Shown here piece by piece: positions 35,221 to 43,647 of a stretch of DNA of 64,000 nucleotides. The notes below the pieces were generated by a model that saw only the letters and a list, made by a program, of their open reading frames with translations, made no database searches and was not told the origin of the DNA. Positions within the stretch are counted from its first letter, which is position 1; each line of letters starts with the position of its first letter. A program made the position numbers and the translations under genes. Location of the stretch: positions 233,543 to 297,542 of the forward strand of contig NZ_QKWJ01000003.1 in the NCBI RefSeq assembly GCF_003353055.1, in the 5' to 3' direction. This stretch comes from Cupriavidus lacunae. Lineage in GTDB: Bacteria; Pseudomonadota; Gammaproteobacteria; Burkholderiales; Burkholderiaceae.

Positions 35221-35499
35221 ATGAAACCGACCGATCTCTTCAACGACCTGCAGAACAAGGTCAGCGAGGCGCTGCGCAATTCGCCGGCAAGGGACATCGA
35301 AAAAAACGTGCGCAGCATGATGACCCAGGGCTTTGCCAGGCTCGACCTGGTCACGCGCGAGGAATTCGACGTCCAGTCGCAGGTGCTGGCCCGCACCCGC
35401 GCCCGCCTGGAGGAACTGGAGGGCCGCGTGGCGGAGCTTGAGCGCCGCGCCGGCATCCCGCCCGGCGCCGGTTCGGTGGACTCGACCGGGGGCGCGTGA
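35221..35499 (+). CDS. ubiK: Ubiquinone biosynthesis accessory factor UbiK (BMFP/DUF526)
   Basis: A 92-residue, largely helical protein of the BMFP (membrane-fusogenic) family. The N-terminal part (DLFNDLQNKVSEALRNSP) is amphipathic and the C-terminal part (VLARTRARLEELEGRVAELERRAG) is a trimeric coiled coil. UbiK binds UbiJ and promotes aerobic ubiquinone synthesis. AAAGGAG precedes the ATG at 35221. It is divergent from the porin operon and followed by a terminator. Confidence 0.92.
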   Translation: MKPTDLFNDLQNKVSEALRNSPARDIEKNVRSMMTQGFARLDLVTREEFDVQSQVLARTRARLEELEGRVAELERRAGIPPGAGSVDSTGGA

Positions 35500-35529
35500 G
35501 CACGCCGGTCCGGCACCCCAGCCTGTCTG

Positions 35530-35556
35530 AAGGCCGCCAGTCCTGGCGGCCTTTTT
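35530..35556 (+). terminator. Terminator after ubiK
   Basis: Perfect stem AAGGCCGCCA/TGGCGGCCTT with a three-base loop, then a T-run. It stands 18 bases before the comM start. Confidence 0.9.
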
Positions 35557-35574
35557 CGTTAACAGTTCTATGAC

Positions 35575-37105
35575 ATGAGCCTTGCCGTCCTTCGCAGCCG
35601 GGCACTGACCGGCATCGCCGCCCCGCCGGTGCGGGTCGAGACCCACCTTGCCAACGGCCTGCCGGCATTTACCATCGTCGGCCTGGCCGACACCGGCGTG
35701 CGCGAAAGCCGCGAGCGCGTGCGCGCCGCCATCCTCAACAGCGGCTACGAGTTCCCCAACCGCCGCATCACTGTCAACCTGGCCCCGGCCGACCTGCCCA
35801 AGGAATCCGGCCGCTGACCTGGCCATCGCGCTGGGCATCCTGGCCGCAAGCGGCCAGATCCCGTCCGAGGCGCTGGATGCGCACGAGTTCGCCGCCGAGT
35901 TGTCCCTGTCCGGCGAACTTCGCCCCGTGCGCGGCGCGCTGGCCATGGCCATGGGACTGGCGCGCGACAACGCCGCCGGCGAGGCGCCACGCGCCTTCCT
36001 GGTGGCCGAGGGCAACGGCACTGAAGCCGCGCTGATCGAAGACCTGACCGTGCACGCCGCCGCCGCCCTGCGCCAGGCCTGCGACCACCTCTGCCCCCTG
36101 CCCGACGCGCGGCTGCCCCGCGCCATGCCGGTCCTGCTGCCCGCCAGTACGGACCGCGGCCCCGACATGCGCGACGTGCGCGGCCAGGCCCAGGCGCGCC
36201 GGGCCATGGAAGTGGCCGCCGCCGGTCAGCACTCGGCGCTGCTGGTAGGCCCGCCCGGCACCGGCAAGTCGATGCTGGCCCAGCGCCTGCCCGGGCTGCT
36301 GCCGCCGATGTCGCTGCAGGAAGCCCTCGAGTGCGCCGCGGTCATGAGCCTGACACCGGGCGGCTTCCGCCCCGCGCTATGGGGCCAGCGCCCCTGCCGC
36401 GCGCCGCACCACACCGCCTCGGGCCCGGCCATGGGCGGCGGCGGCGGCAACCCGCGCCCCGGCGAGATCTCGCTGGCGCACCACGGCGTGCTGTTCCTCG
36501 ACGAGCTCATGTTTTTCGACCGCAGGGTGCTGGAAGTCCTGCGCGAGCCGCTGGAATCCGGCCGCATCACCATCGCCCGCGCCGCCGGCCACGCCGACTT
36601 CCCCGCCTGCTTCCAGTTCGTCGCCGCGATGAACCCCTGCCCGTGCGGCTACCTCGGCCATCCCGACCGCCCCTGCCGCTGCACGCCCGACCAGGTGCGG
36701 CGCTACCAGTCCCGCATCTCCGGCCCCATGCTCGACCGCATCGACCTGCAGGTGGAAGTGCCCGCACAGGACCAGGGCGAGATGCTCGACGGCCCGCCCG
36801 GCGAACCCAGCGCCGCGGTGCGCGTTCGCGTGCTGGCCGCGCGCGAGCGCCAGCTGGCGCGCCAGGGCAAGCCCAACAATGAACTGGGCGGACACGAGAT
36901 CGAACAGCACTGCGCGATGGAACCGCAGGCGCAGGCCTTGCTGCGCGGCGCGATGACGCGGCTGGCGTGGTCGGCGCGCTCTTACTTCCGTGTGTTGAAG
37001 GTGGCCCGCACCATTGCGGACCTGGACGGCGCGGAGGTCTTGACCGCCGCGCATGTGGGCGAGGCGATCCAGTACCGGCGGGCGTTGCGGATGGCGGGCG
37101 GGTGA
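35575..37105 (+). pseudogene. comM: Magnesium chelatase-like AAA+ protein ComM/YifB, frameshifted
   Basis: ComM is a hexameric branch-migration helicase used in natural transformation. The first 80 codons encode the standard N-terminus through DLPKESGR and then hit TGA at 35815. The family continues RFDL.IALG, and exactly this follows in the next frame from 35816. The data fit loss of two bases from an expected CGCTTCGAC. Adding two bases makes the whole a 510-residue frame, the usual length. Walker A (GPPGTGKSMLAQRLPG), Walker B (GVLFLDEL) and the zinc-like CPCGYLGHPDRPCRC are intact. It may be a real mutation or a sequencing error. Confidence 0.88.
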
Positions 37106-37115
37106 AGGCGTCGAC

Positions 37116-38747
37116 CTACCCCACCAGCGAAGCCAGCGTCGCCGCCGCCACCGGATCCATCTCCTTCGGCACCTCGCGCCGCGCCAGGCATGCCTGGATG
37201 TCCGACGCGATCGTCTTCCCCAGCTCCACGCCCCACTGATCATAAGCATGGATGCCCCAGATCGCGGCCTGCACGAAGACCTTGTGCTCGTACAGCGCGA
37301 TCAGCGCGCCCAGCGATGCGGCGTCGAGCGTGTCGAGCCAGAGCAGGCTGACCGGTACGTTGCCGGGGAAAGTGCGATGCGGTGCCAGCCGCGCGGCCTC
37401 ATGCGGCGGCAGGCCGGATGCCGACAGCGCGATCAGGGTTTCGTCCTGCGTGCGGCCGCAGGACAGGGCACTGGCTTGCGCCAGCAAGTTGGCCAGCACC
37501 AGTTGATGATGCGTCCGGGCCTGCGGCAGCGGCACCTCGCAGCGGCGCGTGCCGATCAGGTCGGCGGGAACCAGGTGGGTGCCCTGGTGCAGCAGCTGGA
37601 AGTAGGCGTGCTGGCCGTCCAGGCCCAGGCCGCCCCAGACGATGGCGCCGGTGGCGTGGTCCACTACCCTGCCGCTTGCGTCCACGCGCTTGCCGCACGA
37701 CTCCATGTCCTGCTGCTGCAGATAGGCAGGCAGCTTTGCCAGTGGGGCCGCATAGGGCGCGACCAGTTGCGTGGGGGCGCCGAGGAAATTGCGGTTCCAG
37801 ATGCCGCACAGTGCCATCGCCACTGGCAGGTTCTGCGCCAGCGGCGCGTTGCGGAAGTGCGTGTCCATGGCGTGCGCACCGTCCAGCAGCGCGCGGAACT
37901 GGTGCGGGCCGGCGGCAATCATCACCGGCAGGCCGATGGCCGACCACAGCGAATAGCGCCCGCCCACCCAGTCCCAGAAGCGGAACACCTGCTGCGGCAG
38001 GTAGCCCTCGGCCACGGCGCGCGCGGCGTTGGCGGTGATCGCGGCGAACTGCGCCGGCACTTGTTGCGCCGGGCAGCCATGGTCGAGCAGCCATTGCCGC
38101 GCCGAGGCCGCATTGATCAGCGTGTCGTGCGTGGTGAAGGTCTTGGACGAGACTAAAAACAGCGTGGTGGCGGGATCGGCCTGGCACAGCACGGCGTAGA
38201 GCTGTGCCGGGTCCGGATTCGAGACGAAATGCAGCTGCACGGCGTCGCTGGCGTGCGCGGCCAGCGCCTCGCAGGCCATGCGCGGGCCCAGGTCGGAGCC
38301 GCCGATGCCAAGGCTGACCACATGCCGGATCGGCGCGCCGCCGAAGCCGCGCACGCGGCCTTCGCGCACGGCATCGGCAAAGTCGCAGGTGCGCGCCAGT
38401 TCGGCATCGATTTCCGCCGCGAGTTGGCTGCCCCAGGGTGGGTGCGCGTCGGCGCCGCCGCGCAGCGCGACGTGCAGCACCGCACGGCCTTCGGTGGCGT
38501 TGACGGGCTCGCCCGCGAGCATGGCGTCGCGCTGGGCTTCGATGCCCGCGTCTTGCGCCAGGGCCAGCAGCGCGTCATGGACGGCGCGGTTGATGCGTTG
38601 CCGCGTGAAGTCCAGTTCAATGCCGGCTGCCGACAAGCGCGCGTAGTCGCCACGGCCCGGCTCGTGCACCAGTTCACGCAGATGCGGCAGCGGCTGCGCC
38701 GCCAGCGCGGCGAGGGCCCGCCATGCAGGGCGTTCGGTCAACCGCAT
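37116..38747 (-). CDS. pgi: Glucose-6-phosphate isomerase
   Basis: A 543-residue sugar isomerase interconverting glucose-6-P and fructose-6-P. PGI signatures are VVSLGIGGSDLGPRMACEAL, FLVSSKTFTTHDTL, DWVGGRYSLWSAIGLP and the C-terminal YEHKVFVQAAIWGIHAYDQWGVELGK. GGAGGAGG precedes the start at 38747, which overlaps the zwf stop by one base (TGATG), so the genes are coupled. It is convergent with comM, ten bases away. Confidence 0.97.
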   Translation of the reverse strand: MRLTERPAWRALAALAAQPLPHLRELVHEPGRGDYARLSAAGIELDFTRQRINRAVHDALLALAQDAGIEAQRDAMLAGEPVNATEGRAVLHVALRGGADAHPPWGSQLAAEIDAELARTCDFADAVREGRVRGFGGAPIRHVVSLGIGGSDLGPRMACEALAAHASDAVQLHFVSNPDPAQLYAVLCQADPATTLFLVSSKTFTTHDTLINAASARQWLLDHGCPAQQVPAQFAAITANAARAVAEGYLPQQVFRFWDWVGGRYSLWSAIGLPVMIAAGPHQFRALLDGAHAMDTHFRNAPLAQNLPVAMALCGIWNRNFLGAPTQLVAPYAAPLAKLPAYLQQQDMESCGKRVDASGRVVDHATGAIVWGGLGLDGQHAYFQLLHQGTHLVPADLIGTRRCEVPLPQARTHHQLVLANLLAQASALSCGRTQDETLIALSASGLPPHEAARLAPHRTFPGNVPVSLLWLDTLDAASLGALIALYEHKVFVQAAIWGIHAYDQWGVELGKTIASDIQACLARREVPKEMDPVAAATLASLVG

Positions 38748-40234
38748 CACGCCTCCTCCGACCACTGCACGCCCTCTCGCGCCATGAACGCCGACGACGC
38801 CGCCGGCCCCCAGGTACCGGCCGTATAGGGGCGTGGGCCTTCGTCCTGCTGGCGCCAGGCTTCGAGGATCGGGTCGACCCAGGTCCAGGCGGCCTGCAGC
38901 TCGTCGCGCCGCACGAACAGCGCCAGCCGGCCGCGGATCACGTCGAGCAGCAAGCGCTCGTAGGCTTCGGCGCGCCGGGTGGTGAAGGCCGAGTCCAGGT
39001 TCAGCGCGAGGCTCAGCGGCTTCAGCTTCATGCCCTCGCCCGGCTGCTTCACCATCAGCGTGAGCCGCACCGACTCTTCCGGCTGCAGCCGGATCACCAT
39101 GCGGTTGGGCTGCAGCGTGCTGCCGGCATCGAAGATCGAATGCGGCACCTGGGCGAAGTTGATCACCACCTCGGTCACGCGCTCCTGCATGCGCTTGCCG
39201 GTGCGCAGATAGAACGGCACCTTGTTCCAGCGCCACGTGCCCAGCTCGGCGCGCATCGCGACGAAGGTCTCGGTGCGGCTGTCGGGCGGAATGCCCTCCT
39301 CCTGCAGATAGCCGCGCACCAGCTCGCCGGCGATGGCGCCGGCGGTGTACTGGCCGCGCACGGTATTGCGGCGCACGTCTTCGGGCGACATCGGCCGCAG
39401 CGAGCGCAGCACCTTGAGCTTTTCATCGCGCACCGCGTCGGAGGTCAGCGATGCCGGCGGCTCCATCGCCAGGATGCTGACCAGCTGCAGCAGGTGGTTC
39501 TGCACCATGTCGCGCATGGCGCCGGCCTCGTCGTAGAAGCCGCCGCGCGTGCCAACGCCCACGGTCTCGGCCACGGTGATCTGCACGCTGCACACGAACG
39601 GCGTACGCCACAGCGGCTCGAAAATCGAATTGCCGAAGCGCAGCGCCATCAGGTTCTGCACCGTTTCCTTGCCCAGGTAGTGGTCGATCCGGTAGGTGCG
39701 GTCCTCGCTGAAATAGCGGCTGACCACTTCGCCGATGCCGATGGCCGAGGCCAGGTCCACGCCCAGCGGTTTTTCCAGCACCAGCCGCGTGTCGTTGGCG
39801 ATCAAGCCCTGGCTGGCAAGGTTGTCACAGGTGGCCGCGAACAATCCGGGCGGCATCGCCATGTAGTAGATGCGCAGCGCGTCCTGGCGCAACTGCGCGG
39901 CCAGCGCCGGATAGTCGCCGGACTGCGCGGCGTCAACGTGCACGAATTCCAGCCGCTGCAGGAAGGTCTTCCATTTGGCGGGCTCCAGATAGCGCGCATC
40001 GACAAAGGGTTGCGCGCTCTCGTCGGCAAAATTGACAAAGGCCTCGCGGTCCCAACGGTGCCGTCCCACGCCGATGATGCGGGTGCCGTCGGGCAGATTG
40101 CCATCGCGGTGGCACATATAGAGCGAGGGCAGCAGCTTGCGCGCCGACAGGTCGCCGGCGCCGCCGAAGATGACGAGGTCCAGCGGCCGCGCGTCGGCGG
40201 TGCCGGAGGAAGAGGCGGTACGGGTGGTTTGCAT
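38747..40234 (-). CDS. zwf: Glucose-6-phosphate 1-dehydrogenase
   Basis: A 495-residue enzyme that oxidises glucose-6-P to 6-phosphogluconolactone, feeding the Entner-Doudoroff and pentose-phosphate routes. The NADP fingerprint is VIFGGAGDLSARKLLPSLY, and the active-site motif is RIDHYLGKETVQNLMALRFGN with the catalytic His region nearby. It is coupled to pgi downstream. In this window the pair lies beside the N-acetylglucosamine genes, so fructose-6-P from glucosamine can be turned back to glucose-6-P and oxidised. Confidence 0.98.
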   Translation of the reverse strand: MQTTRTASSSGTADARPLDLVIFGGAGDLSARKLLPSLYMCHRDGNLPDGTRIIGVGRHRWDREAFVNFADESAQPFVDARYLEPAKWKTFLQRLEFVHVDAAQSGDYPALAAQLRQDALRIYYMAMPPGLFAATCDNLASQGLIANDTRLVLEKPLGVDLASAIGIGEVVSRYFSEDRTYRIDHYLGKETVQNLMALRFGNSIFEPLWRTPFVCSVQITVAETVGVGTRGGFYDEAGAMRDMVQNHLLQLVSILAMEPPASLTSDAVRDEKLKVLRSLRPMSPEDVRRNTVRGQYTAGAIAGELVRGYLQEEGIPPDSRTETFVAMRAELGTWRWNKVPFYLRTGKRMQERVTEVVINFAQVPHSIFDAGSTLQPNRMVIRLQPEESVRLTLMVKQPGEGMKLKPLSLALNLDSAFTTRRAEAYERLLLDVIRGRLALFVRRDELQAAWTWVDPILEAWRQQDEGPRPYTAGTWGPAASSAFMAREGVQWSEEA

Positions 40235-40292
40235 GACGGACTCCTTGCTTGCCGGGGGCGGCGTGGGCGGTATTGAGGCAGTATGGGCCGGG

Positions 40293-41351
40293 TCAGCGCG
40301 TCTCTGTCACCTTGCGCAGGTACTGTGGCTGGTCGGGGTTGCGCCCGCGCGCCAGCGCCAGCGCCTGCGCGGCGACATAGAAGCTCAGGATGGCGCAGAC
40401 CGGATCGAGCAGCGGATGGCCGGCCGGCGCAAGTGGCAACTCCAGGGGCTGCCCCGCATCAACCGTGCCAGGGGGCGCCGCCAGCAGCACACGCGCCCCC
40501 CTTGCGCGCATCTCGGCGGCCAGCGCCAGCAGCCCGGCCTGTTCCGGTCCGCGCGGCGCGAACACCAGCAGCGGGTAGCCGTCGCCGATGATTTCCATCG
40601 GACCGTGCCGCACTTCGGCGCCGGAGAAGGCCTCGGCCTGGAGGCCGGAGGTCTCCTTGAGCTTGAGCGCCGCTTCCTGCGCGATCGCCAGGCCCGCGCC
40701 GCGGCCCAGCACGATCATGCGCTCGGTGCCCCGCAGCGCGGGCACCAGCGCCGACCAGTCCTGCGCGGCCGCTTCTGCCAGCGCGGCCGGCAAGCCTGCG
40801 CAGGCCTCGACCAGCTCGCGCTCGCCGCTGCGCGCGGCCTCGATATGTCCCACCAGCAGCGCCGACATCGACAGCATGGCGATATAGCTCTTGGTCGCGG
40901 CAACGCTCTGCTCGGGGCCGGCGAGCAATGGCAGTTCATGCGCGCACGCCTGCGCCAGCGGCGAATCCGGGGCGTTGACCAGCGCGACGGTGGCAGCGCC
41001 GCCGTCGCGCAGCGCCCGCATGGTCTCGACCAGGTCCGGGCTGCGGCCGGACTGCGAGAACGCCACCGCCAGTTGCCCGGCCACGCGCAGCGCACTGTCG
41101 TGCAATGTCACCGTCGACATCGGCAGCGAGGCCACCGGCACGCCCAGCCGGCGGGTGACCAGCGTGGCGAAGTAGCTGGCGGCGTGGTCCGAGCTGCCGC
41201 GCGCCACGGTCAGCACCGCGGGCCAGGCCTGCGCGGCGAGTTGCGCGGCCAGCGCCGCCACGCGCGGCGCGTCTGCCAGCTGCGCGGCCACCACGCCCGG
41301 CGCGCTCAGCGCCTCTTCAAGCATTCTCGACACAGCATTCTCCTTCGACAT
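40293..41351 (-). CDS. SIS-domain glucosamine-6-phosphate deaminase (NagB-II type)
   Basis: A 352-residue protein with two SIS sugar-phosphate isomerase domains (about 35-170 and 195-340), resembling the isomerase half of GlmS. Motifs include VARGSSDHAASYFATLV, AFSQSGRSPDLVETM, GPEQSVAATKSYIA and the C-terminal PLLDPVCAILSFYVAAQALALARGRNPDQPQYLRKVTET. In nag clusters such proteins replace NagB and convert glucosamine-6-P to fructose-6-P. The start overlaps the end of nagA by 35 bases. Activity is inferred from context and family. Confidence 0.88.
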   Translation of the reverse strand: MSKENAVSRMLEEALSAPGVVAAQLADAPRVAALAAQLAAQAWPAVLTVARGSSDHAASYFATLVTRRLGVPVASLPMSTVTLHDSALRVAGQLAVAFSQSGRSPDLVETMRALRDGGAATVALVNAPDSPLAQACAHELPLLAGPEQSVAATKSYIAMLSMSALLVGHIEAARSGERELVEACAGLPAALAEAAAQDWSALVPALRGTERMIVLGRGAGLAIAQEAALKLKETSGLQAEAFSGAEVRHGPMEIIGDGYPLLVFAPRGPEQAGLLALAAEMRARGARVLLAAPPGTVDAGQPLELPLAPAGHPLLDPVCAILSFYVAAQALALARGRNPDQPQYLRKVTETR

Positions 41352-42420
41352 AAACGGTGCGCACCGACAGCGCGCGGTCAAGCACGGCCACGTCGGCCCA
41401 GCAGCCCTCTGCCAGCATGCCGCGGTCGGCCATGCCCAGGTATTGGGCCGGATACAGCGACACGCGCCGCGACGCATCGGCCAGGTCCAGCCCGATCGAC
41501 ACAAGGTTGCGCAACGCCTGGTCCATGGTCAGCACGCTGCCGGCCAGCGTGCCGTCGGCCAGGCGCACGCTGCCGTCGGCCTTGTAGACGGTCTGGCTGC
41601 CGAGGTGGTAGACGCCATCCGGCATGCCGGCGGCGGCGGTGGCGTCGGTGACCACGTACAGCCGTGGAATCGCGCGCAGCGCGGCACGGATGGCGCCGGG
41701 GTGCACGTGCAGCAGGTCGGGGATCAGTTCGGCGAACTCGGCGTGCGCCAGCGCCGCCGCCACCACGCCGGGCGCGCGGTGCTGCAGCGGCGTCATCGCG
41801 TTGAACAGGTGGGTAAAGCCGCTGGCGCCGGCGTCCAGCGCGGCCACCGCATCCTCATAGGTGCCCAGCGTGTGGCCCAGCTGCACGCGCACGCCGCGCG
41901 CGGCCAGCATGCGGATGATGTCGAGGTGCCCCGGCAGCTCGGGCGCCAGTGTCACCACCTTCAGCGGCGCGGCGCCCAGGTACTGCTCCAGTTCTTCCTG
42001 CGTGGCGATGACAGAGGTATCCGGCTGCGCGCCGAGCTTGCCGGGGTTGATATACGGCCCTTCCAGGTGCACGCCCAGCATGCGCGCCGCGCCGGCCGGG
42101 CGCTGCGCGCAGGCGCGGTCCAGCGCCTGCAGTGCGGGCAGCAGCACGTCGTGCGGCGAGGTCATGGTGCTGCCCAGCAGGCTGGTGGTGCCAAAGCGCA
42201 CATGCGCGCGCAGGATCACCGGCACCGCGGCCTCGCCATCCATGAAGTCCTTGCCGCCACCGCCGTGGTTGAGCAGGTCGACAAACCCCGGCAGCACGTA
42301 CGGGGCATCGTTGCCCTCGGGCGTGACCGGCACGCCCTCGATGCGCGCGATGCGTCCGTCCGGGCCGGCATGGATCTCTCCGAAGATCCAGCCGGCTGGC
42401 GTCAGGATGTTTCCTTTCAT
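41317..42420 (-). CDS. nagA: N-acetylglucosamine-6-phosphate deacetylase
   Basis: A 367-residue amidohydrolase that removes the acetyl group from GlcNAc-6-P. Metal and active-site motifs are LPGFVDLLNHGGGGKDFMDG, HLEGPYINPGKLGAQ, QLGHTLGTYEDA, GFTHLFNAMTPLQHRAPG and VVTDATAAAGMPDG. The HxH-type pattern near the start is the reduced form usual in NagA. Start at 42420 gives MKGNIL; an ATG five codons upstream is possible. It overlaps the deaminase gene and follows the porin gene. Confidence 0.96.
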   Translation of the reverse strand: MKGNILTPAGWIFGEIHAGPDGRIARIEGVPVTPEGNDAPYVLPGFVDLLNHGGGGKDFMDGEAAVPVILRAHVRFGTTSLLGSTMTSPHDVLLPALQALDRACAQRPAGAARMLGVHLEGPYINPGKLGAQPDTSVIATQEELEQYLGAAPLKVVTLAPELPGHLDIIRMLAARGVRVQLGHTLGTYEDAVAALDAGASGFTHLFNAMTPLQHRAPGVVAAALAHAEFAELIPDLLHVHPGAIRAALRAIPRLYVVTDATAAAGMPDGVYHLGSQTVYKADGSVRLADGTLAGSVLTMDQALRNLVSIGLDLADASRRVSLYPAQYLGMADRGMLAEGCWADVAVLDRALSVRTVYVEGECCVENA

Positions 42421-42462
42421 GGCAATGCTCTCCAATTCATCTCCATCACCGGCCAGCCACCG

Positions 42463-43527
42463 TCAGAACAGGTGGATGATGCCGGCATAGGCGCCCTGCT
42501 GGTTCGCCCCGGCGCGCGGCATGGTGTCCGGCGACGCCTCCACCGAGAAGGTGGCATTGCGCGAGTTGAACACCGACGCCACCGTGCCATACAGCGAGGT
42601 GCGCTTCGACAAGTCATACTTTGCGCCCAGTGTGACAAGCGTGCCATGCCCCCCGCTCTTGTTCAGGGTGGCGTAGTAGACGCCGGACAGCAGCGTCAGC
42701 GCCGGCAGCACGCGGTAGTTGGCGCCGACCCATGCCATCTGGCTGCGGGTGGCGGCATAGGGGTTCTCCGGCGTGGCCACGGTATCGCCCGAGGACACCG
42801 TCAGGTTGTAGCCGGCAAACAGGCGCAGGTTGTTCAGCGCATAGCTGCCCCCCAGCGTGTACTGGCGCGAGCTGGCGTACAGGTTGTCCATGCGGCCCTG
42901 CGCGTCGCGCAGTTCTTCATAGATGCCGGTCAGGCTCAGGTTGCCCTGCGCGTACTTGACGGCCGCGCTGAGCTGCTTGCCGCTGTTGAAGCTGCCCGGC
43001 ACGCCGTCGCTGCCGGCCTGCGCGCGCACGCTCAGGCCGCCCCATACCGGCGAGTTGTAGGTCACGGCATTGGGCCGCGAGCCCCAGTTGCGGCCATAGA
43101 CCAGCGTGGCGACCGAGCTGGCCTGCAGGCCCATCGGGTCGATCGCGCCGCTCTCGTCGTCGGTCAGGCTCATGGCCCGGCCCAGCAGCAGCGTGCCCCA
43201 GTCGTTGCTGGCCAGGCCCACCTGGGCGCGGCGGTTGAACAGCGGATCGGAGCGCCCGGTGCCGGAGGTGATCATGCCCTCCAGGTTGAACACCCCACGC
43301 AGGCCGCCGCCGAGGTCTTCGGCCCCGCGCATGCCCCAGAAGCTGACGCCGTACTGGTTGCTGCCGAAGCGGAAGGTATCGACGTCGCCGCCCGGGCGGG
43401 CGATGCCGTTGACATAGTCGAGGCCGGCCACGGCGCGGCCGTACAGGGTGATGCCGGTGCCGGCGGACTGGGCGCAGGCGCCCCCGGCCGACGCTGCGAG
43501 CAGCGCAGTCAATGCAATGCGTTTCAC
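42463..43527 (-). CDS. General porin (Gram-negative porin family, OmpC-like of beta-proteobacteria)
   Basis: A 354-residue outer-membrane porin. The signal peptide starts at the GTG at 43527 (KRIALTALLAASAGGACAQ); AGGAG lies nine bases upstream, better than the ATG at 43551. The barrel opens with GITLYGRAVAGLDYVN and has the usual FWGMRGAEDLGGGLRGVFNLE, ending with a terminal Phe (AGIIHLF). Located within the nag genes between the permease and deacetylase genes, it may carry GlcNAc or chitobiose through the outer membrane, by inference. Confidence 0.92.
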   Translation of the reverse strand: MKRIALTALLAASAGGACAQSAGTGITLYGRAVAGLDYVNGIARPGGDVDTFRFGSNQYGVSFWGMRGAEDLGGGLRGVFNLEGMITSGTGRSDPLFNRRAQVGLASNDWGTLLLGRAMSLTDDESGAIDPMGLQASSVATLVYGRNWGSRPNAVTYNSPVWGGLSVRAQAGSDGVPGSFNSGKQLSAAVKYAQGNLSLTGIYEELRDAQGRMDNLYASSRQYTLGGSYALNNLRLFAGYNLTVSSGDTVATPENPYAATRSQMAWVGANYRVLPALTLLSGVYYATLNKSGGHGTLVTLGAKYDLSKRTSLYGTVASVFNSRNATFSVEASPDTMPRAGANQQGAYAGIIHLF

Positions 43528-43647
43528 GATCAATGGCTCCTGGATAGGCAAACGGTATCCACCGGCGCGGCTGTCGTCGCGGCCGCCGTGGTGTTCTGGC
43601 CGATGGCTAAGGTCGACCGCAGCCGCGCACGGCGGCGGCGGCGGGGG

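Noticed and set aside
35812..35820. Programmed +1 frameshift in comM, by analogy with prfB
   Set aside because: CGC-TGA-CC is not a known slippery site, no upstream stimulatory sequence was seen, and the shifted product would lack the conserved Phe. A 2-base loss explains the data better.
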